In this document: positions 18,201 through 30,854 of the stretch, piece by piece | Numbering within the stretch: position 1 is the stretch's first letter | Layout of the letters: each line of letters begins with the position of its first letter | Assembly: GCA_965153455.1 (NCBI GenBank) | Contig: OZ234494.1 | Location: 18,042,001-18,106,000 of the forward strand | Reading direction: 5' to 3' | Source: Sphagnum compactum | Taxonomy: Eukaryota; Bryophyta; Sphagnopsida; Sphagnales | Length of the DNA stretch: 64,000 bases | Made by a program: the position numbers and the translations under genes | The notes under the pieces: generated by a model | Told to the model about the DNA's origin: nothing | The model's input: the letters and a program-made list of their open reading frames with translations, nothing else | Database searches by the model: none

Positions 18201-20434
18201 TATATTATCATTGAGTCAATTATTCATAAAGGACATTATATCAAGGTGTATTGAATCCATTTAATTTATCCTTAATCGGACAAGTGTTTTTGTACAATTT
18301 TAAAAGTTCATAACAAATTGTATACCAAAGATTTGACCATGAAATTTTAACATAATGTTTTGATGTATGATTTCATTCTTGACATGAGTCCCATTTCATC
18401 ATTTGCACATAGCAATTGGAATAAACTACTATTGAAAATTTTTAAAATGTGAGAAATGGGCTTTCAAACATCCAAAATGTAACACCTTAATGCGCTTTCA
18501 CCCCAAATTGTAAACTTGTGTACCTTCAAGTTCAACTTAGGGAATTGCAAGGGCAATAACTGAAACCTTGGGTCTAGTAGTGAAATAATGCATTTTAAAT
18601 CAAAGCAAATGCAAAATGAACGATTGAAAATTAAATTAACATTGGTACCAATTCCTCACTAACTAGTATAACAATAAATACCTATATTGATACCATTGCA
18701 TAGCCCACTCACATTCATCTATTATTTTATACTAGATTAATACTTGATTTTAAAAAAATTCACATATCGGTGTTGGCCTTGTATTTTATTTTTAAAGTTC
18801 AATAGGTCATAATTTCAACTTCTTATGTGACCTGTGTGACATCCTGTTAAACACGAACTTTGTTGTCCATTGTGTTCATTAATTACAATGCAATGTAAAG
18901 ATTTCAAGTTTGCAATCCATGTTAAGGTGTTCAACTCTTAAAGTGTGCAACTTGTGAACGCTCCGTGTGCATCCAAGTGTAGGCTTGTCCAACAACAACC
19001 ATTAGAGGAATAATAGATATGGCAAAAGAGGAGGGAGGGTGGCAATCGCAAGAACAAGTTCCATTGATATTGTCATTCCCTTTTCAAGCACACCCAAACT
19101 TGGCTAAGTAACAACTTTGTGAGGCTTGTGATGGTGATGGGATAAGGGGAAAAGGGGGTTCAATTCATGACCTCCCTTTTAATTTTTCATTTTATTTCCA
19201 AAATTTCAAATGTAGAAGACAACATCTTTTAAGAAATTTAAATCTTTTCTTTTTATGGTGTTAGATTAAAGTGTCGTCTATGCCAATGAATTTTTAGACA
19301 TGAAGGCTATGCATGTGGAGATTTTCAATTTTTCTGCAAACAAAATTTTTTGAAGGTTTTTTCAATTGCACATATGAAGTGTTGTGTGTGGGGTTGGTTT
19401 TGCCGAATCTTTCAATACTAGCTTCTTTTGCTAGGCTTAAGGTCTAAAATTTAAGGTTGGGGTTAGATGAGATGTGGATTTAGGGTTTTGGTTAGGTGGA
19501 GTGGCTTTGGTGTTGTTAGGAATGGCAAACCCCGCATTTTCATTGATTTTGAAGTGGTGATAGCCATCATAATTTGAGTCCAATGTCAAGATGGCCCCCA
19601 TGGATTGCTATGATCTAACTTTACCTCATCATCCTATCATTTCCATCCCCTCTACTAATTTGCTTCAATTAGTTTTTTCACCCTCACATGGTACATCAAC
19701 ACATTCTACCTTTAGTTACAAGCTATTCATCACCCATTAGTGTCCATGATGGTTCCCCATTTCGTGTCTCCATGTTACATGTTTAGCATGTGGTCGTCTC
19801 TATGTACATAGGAGGGGTAGGATTAATTCATACCAATTAACATGCTTCGTTCATACACAATCGTTAATTATAGTGGTTGCAATGTTTTTGGCATTATTGA
19901 ATTCTCCCCTTCTTTCACTTGGGCATGTATCACATTCGTAAATATCATTGATGCATTCTATCTGGGTTTACACCACTCCTATTCATACCACCACATTCCA
20001 TATGCGATTTGTGTTGATGTTATAATGTTTTGTTTATTCTTAATTTAACTTGTATGGCCATCAATTCATTTGAGATTGTAGGTTGGCATGCATTTTTGTA
20101 CTTCCCTTCTTGGTGTTTGTCTTTCCTCCACAAAGTGGTGAGAATGGCCATGAAAAGACTTGTGTTTGCTTTCATCAATACATAACAAGCAATTAGAACA
20201 CATTATAAAAGGAACATAGGATTAAAGCTTCAGTTCTCTCTTCCCAAAGATTTTTGAAGATGACTTTGGATCCTTCTCCACCTCCATCAACACGACTATG
20301 TTGCAAATGGGCATTTGCACTTGGAGGAAAGTATGTTTAAACAATGTGTGCATTGGCTTCAAGCATTTTAATGGTCCCATCTAATAAAATCGTGACAACC
20401 CTTCACCTCTTTCACCCGTTAGTAGAGGTCAATC

Positions 20435-20450
20435 CCCCCCCCCCCCCCCC
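20435..20450. repeat. Poly-C tract
   Basis: Homopolymer C run of about 16 bases in otherwise T-rich DNA. Confidence 0.9.
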
Positions 20451-23400
20451 ACCTTTTGTCAATGATTTCCATTTAGAGATAAAAATTATTTTAAACTAGG
20501 AGATATTTATTTTGCTTTGGCATGTTCACCACATTTTTTCATTTAATAGTCATTTAGGTATGGTGTATATACTTTTACAAGATTGTTTTGTCCTAGATGA
20601 TTTTGTGAATGATTTTAATGTTTTTAAAGGTATGGGGGCACATTTTTTGTCGTCATGTTCCTCAATTCGTATTGGGTTTGCTTTTGGCATCATGATTACT
20701 AACTTTGGAGAAGTAGATTGATGGCATTCCATCCATTGTGATTGAAGAGGTGACCTATCATTTAGTCATTCACACACTTACCATTTAGTTTAAAGATACA
20801 TTTGTGAAGAATTTTAGTCCTCATTAGTTTGGTGTGACAACATGGGGTGGGTGTGAAATAATGGTCCATGGGGTTCACATTATGTTGGATTTGTATCTAG
20901 TTTAGGTGGTACTACATGTGGACATTTATAATGCCTTCAATTTTGTAGCACGAATAATCATTTTTCATGAGTTGCCATTTTTTATTGGTGTTTTGGATCA
21001 ACTTTTCCCATTTGTCCAACAATTTTATGAGTGCCCATCTTCATTATATTTTTGACATGTTTTTCAACACAATTTCACAATCATTTTGTTAAGTTTGGTA
21101 CATGACAAGGGGATCCTTTGGGAAAAGTTATCACATCTCCGCATTTTATGGCCTATTGCAATAATCCACTTTACTTGTGTTTTTCCCTCACTTGTCAATG
21201 ACGCACATTTTGTTAGTTCCATTTCAAATGTCATACCTGCCATTTTATGATTATAAGCGGAGTTTGCAACATTAGGATTTTCCACTTTGTTATCAAAATG
21301 TGTAACTTGTTTTCCATAGGGATTAGACCTATCCATATCACATCCTCCAAACTTTTTTACATTTGACACAAGTTTTCATAAACTAGGTGCACATGTGAGT
21401 TCTATGCCATTTGTGGAGTCCTTTGATGTCGAGGCACTTTAGGAATACCTCAGCACCATAAATAGCCTCCCTATGCTTGCAAATCCACATGTAGCCTTTG
21501 TGATGCTTTCATTTTGTTATGCTAAACACCTAGGTTATTTACTACATATCATATTTCCATTTTTAGGTATCTTGTAGCATTATGTCGAGTTTGATTCGCA
21601 TATCATGGCTATGCTAGAGAAGTTATTGGGTGTGGGGTCTTTTAGCACTATGGTGGGTCATTTGGCTTGTTGTTAAGTCATTTTATCTATTTTTTTAAGG
21701 GGGTTTGGCATTTTATCAATGGTTTGATTTGTTGCTCCCACCTTTTAAAGATGTTGGGGTTGGATCGTTCCTACATTTGTCATTTGTTTCTAGCAAGATG
21801 ATTACCTTTTTTTTTTGATGTGGTGGCACATGTCAAGATCGACATTTTCCCTTCCAATTGACATTATGGGATACTTGAACTTTGCTATTGTTTGTTGTTC
21901 ATTCTCAAATCCCCCCTTTGAGAATCTTGTGGTATAATTGTATTTTCATTTATAAGCTTTTTTGATGGATTACCTACTCGAACAAGAGTTTGCCACACTT
22001 CTAATAGATGTTCCTTTAGATGCCATGTGAACATGTCTTTTGATCTTGTGTAAATCCAATCGCATGCGTTTGGTTATTAACCCATCTTACCACAATTCCG
22101 TTATGTTTTCCTTTGGTTCACTTCTTTACAACATTATGTACTTGCCTTGATTTGTCACATTTTACAATTGCACATCTTTCATGTTGTTAGTGTGAACATA
22201 CAATTGATGATTTGGGTATCCACTTGTTTTTGTGCATGTGCAAAAGTGAGTGTACTAGGAGAATGCAACACACTTACAAAGAAAGGTTTTCCACCTTTTC
22301 CCTCAACACATTTAGAGGTGAATCAATATTCTTATCATTAGAAATGGGTTTTGGACCTTAACAAACATTGTCATAGTTAATTTGACTCACCCAAATATGG
22401 TACGACATGCATCATTCACAATAGCACATGTAGTGCTAGTTGCTACTCATGAGAAAACTCAATCATACATGGAACACACATCAAAAAATGATGTCCTTCC
22501 CCTTGCGATAGAGAATTATGATTGTCTTCATTCTCATTTCAACTCCTTTTTGACTTCTTGTGCTTAGGCCATTATAACCTATCATTAGTGATTCTCTTTA
22601 GTTTCAATGATTCTTCTTTTTAATTAACAGTAGGGTGTGTCCATAATCTTCCAATGTGCACAAGTCATTGCAATTTTTCAATGTGTTGCCATGCTTGGGA
22701 GTCATTCCTCATCTCCTCCACAAATTGCCAACCAATGCCCCTCCGTCACTAGCCAACTTGTGGTAGACAATGCCTTTTTAGTTCACAATCTTCTATTTCA
22801 TTATTGTATTAGTGGGGTCCTGATGATTATGATGTTCTTTTGTGACATGTGTTCTGGGGCTTTTATTTGCCTTGTACTTCTTGTGAATGGGTTCCCATCC
22901 TTGCCTTTTGTAGTCATTTCCTTATGCTGGCCCCCCCTTTTGCAGGGCACTGTATAGTCTCCTAAGCAAGTGTATAAGCCCGCACTAAACTTCACACTAT
23001 TTGATTCCTACACTTCACACAAAATGTAGTGTAAAGGCAAGTTTACTGCTGTGACTGGAGATGTTCTTTAGTATTGTAGTTTGAAACTAGCATGTATATT
23101 TTCTGCACCTATTAGAGTTATCCTTAAAGTCACCCCTGTCTTTGGGCTTTAGTTCTGTAGTCCCTGCTTAAATGAGGATCAATAGGAGGTAAGACAAGAA
23201 ATTTGGTCCCATCTTTCTCTCTTTTAGTGTACCATTTCCATCCTGACTTTTGATTTCATCACCAGTTTTGACAGAACTGGGGCCCAGCACCCCTAACTCA
23301 GTACCCCAGTTTGGGGTACTTTTACAGATAACACTATTTATCTCTTTGGTGATCACAAAATTAACCATTAGAGAAATCTAAGGAGGAACCCAGTCAATTC

Positions 23401-23533
23401 AATCAAAAGCTGTTATGGAAGTAAATTGTCAACTGGAAATGATGGTAAGCTTGACCTCACTAAGATATCCTTGCATCCTTGTGCAGAGTAGACCCTACCA
23501 CACACCATCCATTGGAAGCCTGTTATGACCCAC

Positions 23534-23599
23534 ATATGGATGAAACCCCAAGTGAGTTGATGAAAGATATGGATGAAACCCCAAGTGAGTTGATGAAAG
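23534..23599. repeat. Two-copy 33-bp tandem duplication
   Basis: A 33-bp unit beginning ATATGGATGAAACCCCAAGT occurs at 23534-23566 and again at 23567-23599 with no visible change. The unit keeps frame (11 codons) in a minus-strand ORF, but that ORF shows no other coding sign. Confidence 0.9.
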
Positions 23600-24661
23600 A
23601 AAGGCTTTGGCTCAGTCACCTATGCTGTAAGAGTTAGGTCATGTGGGTGTGTAAGAAAATTGGTGATTACAAGGTAAAGTATAGTTTATCCATACCAGAT
23701 AAGGCCTAATTTAGACATAGTCTACACTATGCTGCCTTTCTCAACACTTTTTTTAAATGAAGGTGAGGTATTATTTTAAACATGCTCTAAACAATGCCAT
23801 AGTAAAAAGCTAAAGACTATACCAATATATTCGGCGCACTTAACAGCCATTTACTCCAACCGCCAAGCTACTAAAAAAAAAGCACAAAGAAAAATATTTG
23901 GCTACACTTTACGCCTTTGGCCATAAGGACAAAAGTTGTGGTAAAAAAGATGTGATCTTTTATCATCTTGTGTTGGGAGTTTTGGACTAAGGAACTGGCA
24001 AAGAGGGTGCTAGTTATTGGGAACAAGTGAGGTAATGAGGTACCCAGTTTATAATCGGTTTTGTTGGGAATTGAATGTCAAGTGTGCATTTTGTGGCATT
24101 CCCAAAAACCAGTTCTGGAATTTTTTTAATTAAAAAAAAAAAAAAAAAAAAGGAGTCTAAAAAAAGTTAACACATAGGAACTTGTGTTAGCCTAGTGGGT
24201 TGTTGGTAGATAGCAAAAAAATTGGGAATTGAGCTAACCACCATGGTTAACTAACTAGGGAACTAAATGGAAAAGCGTTTCCAGTCCATCCATCCATCCA
24301 TCCATCATTCATCCCTCATGGCTGTGCTTGGTGGCTGTTGGTTCACTCCAAGTAGTTCAATGTTGAAGTCAATGCAAATGGGGGGGGAGGGGGTTGGGGT
24401 TTTGAGTATTGATTGTCAGAGCATGAGCATGGGCAGTAGTAATTAGGGAAACAGAAGTGATCTGTATGTTCTGGAAGTTTCTTGTTGTGTCTTCCACCAA
24501 AAAACCACTTCAACATTACATTGAAGTGGCTTGTAGGGCTGTCTTTACTTATTAGCCAAGCAAAATGGAGCTCTTTTACAGAGCTTGATTGTGTCAGGGT
24601 TCAATCTCCAACAAGATTCTTTCTTTCTCCAGCCTTTTTTTTTCCCTCCCCTCTAATACCC

Positions 24662-24821
24662 TATTGGAATGTAAATGGGTACTATGTGGGTATTATTGGA
24701 ATGTAAATGGTTACTATGTGGGTATTAGTGGAATGTAAATGGTTACTATGTGGGTATTATTGGAATGTACATGGTTACTATGTAGGTATTATTGGAATGT
24801 ACATGGTTACTATGTAGGTAG
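24662..24821. repeat. 32-bp minisatellite, five copies
   Basis: The unit TATTGGAATGTAAATGGTTA, continuing CTATGTGGGTAT, recurs every 32 bp (GGAATGTA at 24666, 24698, 24730, 24762 and 24794). The last two units share AAATGG to ACATGG and GTGGG to GTAGG changes, showing stepwise expansion. A poly-A run lies upstream at about 24129-24150 and a (CCAT)n run at about 24286-24305. Confidence 0.95.
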
Positions 24822-27800
24822 GTAAGTAGGGAAGGCACACTCGGTGACTACCTACCATAGTACCTGAAAGATAAAGATTTCCGCATAAATTAAATTTTTT
24901 TTTATTTTGCCAAATTTTTGAAATTTTATTTTTATTACATATGTCAAAATTTTAATAAAATTTAGAGAATCAGCAAGATTTCAACTGTCAGGTTTGAATT
25001 GCAGACCTTAAAATTATAGACTTAAGATTGAGACCATAACCTTGAAGCGACTGTGTTTATTATTATTTTATAACCATTGTCTGTCGAAATTTTCGGAATT
25101 AAAAAAACTAAGTGCCAAAGTTAAGATTTAAAATTTAATGGAATCATGTGTCCTTGTACAATTTTTATTTAAACTTTGAATGTGGCAATGCCCTTAATTT
25201 TAAACACATTAGGATATGTCTCATTTTCAAATAAAAACACTCATAACCTTTCTTGCATATATGGGAATGTAAATTAGTGATAAAATCATTATCTCGCTTA
25301 GAAGGTCATGTGATCAAACTTTGTTGAAATGAAAATTAGTTGAAAATTGGTTTTGTTTGAAATCAGATGGTTAGACTTTTGTTTTAGTTTTTGAAAACCA
25401 AACCAATCCTCTACAACTGAAATTTAAAAAAAAGAAAAAAGAAAACTGGGGTGATTCTTAAAACCTTACTCTAAGAATCAGAACCGAGTGAGAATCCTCC
25501 AACACCAGTTCAGCCAACTAACAACCAAGAACTTGCAAAAAAGTATTAAGGTCTGAAAATGTGAACAAGAGCCAAATATGTAAAATATAATGGGGGAACT
25601 CTCATAAAATGGCATGCTATCATTGTTAGTGAGATGCTCAATACAATTGGTTATGTGTCATATTATGGATAGGCATGTTTCATATAAGTGCATGCATCTT
25701 AATGAGAAGTTCAAAATCCAAGAATTTTTTTTTTTTGGGTTTAAAGTTTGAATTTGTCATTAAGGGCACAGCCATTACACAATGAGTTGCTTTTTACCAA
25801 AACTGCCCAAACCAAAAATTTCTTGGGGATGAATATAAGGGAAGCCCATGATGTGTGTGTTGTCAACATGGCATACTTGGTGTATCAAACAAGGAGCTAA
25901 ATCGATAGCAGTGTGAAACCTGAGAAAGGTTTTGGTGAACTCTTCCCCTGCTCACAGATCCAATGGTGTAGATTTCCCCATGTGCATGATCTTTCACCAA
26001 ATTACCCCACATTCTCCAAGAGTGGGTAGATATCGAAGAAAAAGTATCCATAATAACTTGGGCTCCACACTACTTCACATTGATGCTCAATTGACATAAG
26101 GTCAAAATATTAATATATTTTAAATATATATTTCAGAAATTAGTTACCAGACATTGGTAATCCATGATATGTAGATTATCCATGAAATCATTTCCATTTT
26201 CAGAATATGAGATTTAATTTTCACATACTCAAACATTGATATTTCTAGCATTCACGATCTTCGTTTTGGTGCCCTTCATTGCTTTAGAAGCAATTTTTTT
26301 GGGCCTTTCCAACATCTTCCAATATTTGTCTTATCATGTTTCTCAATTATTATCCTTTGTTCAAAACATAATATTTTTGATCTTAATGCTTGTAATGTCC
26401 CTTATGTTTTCTTTTCTGTAGAAGGGTCCTCAACCTACAAATTTTTTATTCTTCTATTGTTCAAAAAAGACAAATTTCATGTCCAACCTAGCACCCCTAG
26501 TGTTTTTTCAGTTACCCCTATTATTGTTTATTGTCATTTTGTTGTTCTTTGTCTGTATTTTTGTCTTTTTGTTCTTTCCTATTTTTCACCATCCTTGTTG
26601 TTGTTTGGGTGTGTTTTTTATTGTTGGCTAAGCTTAGATCATTTTCAAATCAAAACATTGCATTGATTTAAATTTGGATTAGTATATTCAGATTTGGGAA
26701 TGTTTTCTAAGTTGATATCTCATTTCGGAACCTTTCAAGAACTTGGCCTAGCAACAATTATGATGATTTAAAGACTCAAGAAATTTTGGTATGATGGGTC
26801 CAATCTTCACTAATTCTAAAAGAGATCAAAATTGAAGGGAGAAATATATTTGATTGATATGAAAGAAAATTAATTAAAAGGGAGAAAAAAATGTTTACTC
26901 ATTTCAAAGAAAAGGTGGTTAAAAGGGACAAAATAAAATGTCCACCCCAGTCATGTGTGGTGGTGATATTAAAAGATTGTTAAATATCATTTTATATTAA
27001 ATATTAATGAATTTGACATTTACAATGAGTTTATTAAGTCTAATTAATTTCATGAACATAACATTGATAAAAATAATGTAACTTTGTCAACTTTGATAAA
27101 ATATTATGATAAATATTTTATTTTCAATGTCAATTTGAATATTTTAAAAAATTTGATCAAAAGATGTTAACAAAAATATTTTTAAAAAATTTAAGTTGGA
27201 ATTTAATGGTTTTATGTTTTCATATTTTGATTAAATGTACTTTCCTTATTCACACCAAGACTAAAAGCATTGAGAAAAAAAAGAAGAAACATCAAATTTC
27301 TTTGTGAAGCAAATTTAAAAAAAAAAAATTGTTCAAGTGAGAGACACTAATTCATTATTACATGAAATTGGAATCCACTCAATGTATTTGAGTTGAATTG
27401 AATCAAATCTAAATTCAATTCATCAATTATATTAATATTCAATTGAATTGAATTCAAATTAAATTAAAAAACAAATGAGATGCAAATTGGTGAAAAATGT
27501 ATTCAAATTTTCATTATGAATATGATGTTAATTTTTTAAAGAAAAAAACGCAAATCCAAATTCTTTTTTTCTATGCCTTGTCATTTGGGAATGAACTTAA
27601 AAAATTCTAGTTTGGAACTATCCAATGTACAATGACAATGAAACCTAAAAGTTATCCCCCATAAATTACTTTGATAAATCATCATCACTAAAATTAGATG
27701 CTACCATAATATAGAGAAAGCTTCAACACATATGTTTACAAAATAATTAATTAATTTTGAAGATTCCAATTGGGAAATAAAATATTTCAAAATATTCCAA

Positions 27801-27864
27801 ATGATTATTCATTTTCCTTTCTTTTTTTTAAAAAAGAAAAATTCTCCCATTTGTTTATTTTACT
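24822..27864. other. AT-rich intergenic DNA, no gene seen
   Basis: Many poly-A/T runs and no recognisable coding frame. The T-rich frames at 26236-26666 give hydrophobic conceptual peptides through composition alone. Confidence 0.5.
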
Positions 27865-28215
27865 CGAGGTAAAGTACTAAGGACCTCGAAAGGGGCCCCA
27901 TTCTGGGAATTTGGGTCTCAAGTTCGACTCCTGCCTTGCATGGGCCCGCACTCCCAGAAAAGCTCGGCTCAAAGAGTGTTATATATATATATCATATTCT
28001 GCTGCCATTCTGACATTTTCGTACCTCCCTAATTCCTTTCTGCACTCTCCTTGTCGCCGGTTGGCCGAACATCATAACCCACCCTCTGGAGTGTCTGGTG
28101 ACCAGTATACTCTAGAGGGCTTCCCATGACCCATGAACCATGTCCGGTAACCGGCTCGAGGATGATGAAGGCCCCAACTACCCTAGTACCCAGGCTGGTT
28201 CGGGGCATAGTAATT
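27865..28215 (+). repeat. Probable tRNA-derived SINE (Au-like)
   Basis: A GC-richer island in AT-rich DNA. It starts CTCGAGGTAAAGTACTAAGG and has a Pol III B-box-like AAGTTCGACTCC near 27930. A non-tRNA body follows, then CTACCCTAGTACCCAGGCTG and a T-rich end (TTAAATTTTTTT). The GGTAAAG head and the tRNA-like B-box resemble the plant Au SINE group as I remember it. A related fragment lies on the minus strand near 37.2 kb. An (AT)n run interrupts the body near 27982. Confidence 0.55.
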
Positions 28216-29079
28216 AAATTTTTTTGGGTCAGTTATGTTCCACAATATAAAAAAAATTTAAAAAAATTTACAATTTTTGACATTATACTAAATAATTAAG
28301 CTATTGTGCTTGAGAGCTTCATTTAGATATTTTTGCATGGCAAGCATATATATATATATATATATATTCAAAATTTGAGAGAAATGTTTTTGGCTCTTTT
28401 TGGGCACCTTCAGAAAATTTTGAAGAACATTTTCTTGTTGTGGACCTTTCCAGAGAATTGGGAAAAAGCAGCCTCAAAAAATTTGGAAAAAGAGGTTTTC
28501 TAGTTATGCACCTTTCCAGAAAATTTGAGATTTTTTTTTTTTTTTTTTCTTGATGTGAAGTTCCAATTTCGTTTTTTGGGGCAAAAGTTTGGCATTCTTT
28601 TGACTGGAAAAATATGATTTCCATACATGCAAAAGAATTTTTTTGACATGAATAGGCCAAATTCCCCAGATATCTACAACAGCTTCTACCAATTATTTTT
28701 ATAAATGCTGAAATTATCAAACAAACAATTTCTCAAAAGAAATTTTTTTTGTGCGAGAAAATGAAGCATATTTTAGAATATTCTGGAATAATTTATATGT
28801 CAAAATGGAATCTTCAAGATTAAATAATTATTCGGCAAATACCCCGGGAACCTGCTATTCAAAGCTACGGTATAGAAGGATTCTTAAAATGTTCTACTTT
28901 GATATCTGGTCTATGGCCAAATTTGGCTAAATCTTCTTATGGGATGGTTTTTTATTTTGGCTATATCACAAAATGTTGTTTAAAAAAAACCCTGAGAATT
29001 TGAGAGGGGAAAAAAAAAAACAACTTGTTGTTTTTGAGGCACCTTAAAAAGTTTTAGAAATGAGCTTTCTTTTTTTTTC
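28216..29079. other. AT-rich intergenic DNA with an (AT)n run
   Basis: An (AT)n microsatellite lies at about 28348-28368. Related AAAATTTTGA/GCACCTTTCCAGA phrases repeat between 28400 and 28520. No gene is recognised; minus-strand ORFs here are low-complexity. Confidence 0.5.
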
Positions 29080-30854
29080 TTGTTCGGGCAGCACCTGTTT
29101 GTTCAGAGGACCCAGAGCTTGCTGCTGGCTACTGCACTGAACTTCTCCTTCGTTGCGCACCTCTTCTCACTCACCTTGCGCTCGCGCTCGCTCCCCAACA
29201 GCACCAACATCTCCGAAGAATTGTGCGCGGTGTGCGTGTGTGTGTGTGTGTCTCTCTCTCTCTCTCTCGTGTCTCAACTCAACGGAAAAATAGAAAAAAA
29301 AAGAGAAGAATGACTGCACTGCCGACAGATCAAGTGCTTTTGCTGCTACGGAGTTGTGGTACGTTGTTTTTGATACTGTCGTTGTTTTTGTCGTATGTTT
29401 TTCCGAGTTCTTGACGCTGTTATCAGTGTTGTTTTTTTTTTGGTTGTATCCTTTTCCGAGTTCTTGATGCTGTTCTTGTTTTGTTTTTTTTGGTTGTATG
29501 CTTTTGCGATTTCGTGTTGTTTTTGTTTGTTGTATGCGTCTTGCTATTATTGTTGTTGTTGTTGTTGTTGTTGATTTCGTCGTCGTCGTTTCTGTTGTAT
29601 TACGCGTTTCCGTGATCTTTCATCGGTTGTAGCTAGCAATTTTTCTTTGTTGCTGTTGTTTTTTTTTTGGGTGATCTTTCAAAGGTTGTAGTAGCAAAAG
29701 AAAAAGAATTGTAGCAAAGTTTGTTTGTTGTAGTTGTTGTTTCGAGCTGATGTGTTGTATGAGCGAAGAAGAGTCGTGCTGATATCTAGTTTTCAGTGGC
29801 TTCAGATCTTGGAGTGGTCGCGATTCGCCTTGGTGCGCAGGAAGGAACCACCAAGAAGTGTATAGCTTCTGAGGTGATTATCTTGCTTCTTTGCGTTGTA
29901 TTCTCTCGCGTTGTCTTGTAGTGTTCCGTGTTCGTTAGTGTTGGTGAAGCGTGGATTGCAAGAGTCTTACGATCAAATTCTACATTTGTGGAATGGAGTG
30001 TGAGCATTTGTGAATTAGCGGAACACAATTGATTTCGGAATCATGTGTGCAAGAAAGAGCGCGGCGGCGCAGTCATAGTACTTGTGTGGCGATCCAAAGG
30101 AAGAAATCACAGTCGCAGTCGCAGCAGATTGTTGAGCCCCGGTTTGCACAACAACAACGCGTCGTCGTTGTGTCGGCACTGCAGCATTCTTTCAGGACTT
30201 CTTCTTTGTTTCTTTCTTTCCTTGATCGACAGAGAGATCCAAATGTAACACGAACACTTGGGACTTCCAAAGGTAACAAGAACCGCTTGGGACTCCTCTT
30301 CTGTTGCAAGAGACGAGTTGCTGCTGGTTGTTGTCGATACGCCGCAGACGGGATTTGGATCAGGAGACTACTTATGGCTGCCATCGCGTTACGCCTCTTG
30401 GCGATGGCTGGACCCTGTTTCCCCCCTCTTTGTATTGCACAACACTTTTGAACCACTCAGAGACAACAATGATCCAAGGCAAGCTCCTGCTGCTTTACTG
30501 AAGACGAATTTGAACACAGTGTTGCGTTTCTTGAGATCACCTGGGCGCCGTCTACTTGGTAGATATACACTCTTTGCGTCATCATCGTGCAATGCCAGCG
30601 GCATGTGCACATCGCGCTGAAGATGTTTGGTACCATCGGAGACAAGGAGGGCCGCTTTGCAGCAGGAAGAAGTGGGAGAGCAGTCTGGAGTTGGGAAGAA
30701 AGACAGTAAGACACGGATCAGGAATAAATTTTCAAGTTGTGATGAGGAGGAATGTTGCCAAAGTGAGCTCCCCGTTGTCCTGAGGTGGTGTCTGGCGCTC
30801 GCTTGTCATCGACGACGACGGAGGGGCCGGTTAGCTGCAAGCATTTCTCGCACA
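29080..30854 (+). promoter_or_regulatory. Probable promoter and long 5' leader of the DHHC gene
   Basis: Base composition rises sharply in GC from about 29080. The region holds a (TG)n(TC)n microsatellite (about 29231-29269), repeated TTTTTTGGTTGTATGC phrases at 29430-29540 and a TTG run at about 29549-29573. Several ATGs precede the conserved start at 30855, including an open frame at 30029-30451 and an in-frame ATG at 30627. Either the mRNA has a long leader with upstream ORFs, or it is shortened by an intron I cannot place. No separate gene is recognised. Confidence 0.45.

Larger units (their letters stand above)
12345..23533. other. Long gene-poor, AT-rich stretch
   Basis: I recognise no gene across 11 kb. 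The ORF at 12862-13215 has an AGCTC repeat near its start and no familiar motif. The part at 14.8-16.5 kb is less AT-rich and could be a decayed or noncoding locus, but none of its frames is recognisable. About 17100-17240 is littered with degenerate ATACCAA motifs. One end resembling the 10.1 kb MITE lies at about 18480-18504. The T-rich 19.8-23 kb part looks like old decayed repeat DNA. Confidence 0.5.

Noticed and set aside
26236-26666. Hydrophobic ORFs as small membrane proteins
   Set aside because: The DNA is T-rich, which yields Phe/Leu/Ile peptides by composition; no start context or conservation visible.
28319-28720. 133-aa minus-strand ORF with Lys-rich tract
   Set aside because: It spans an (AT)n run and a poly-T tract and shows no domain.
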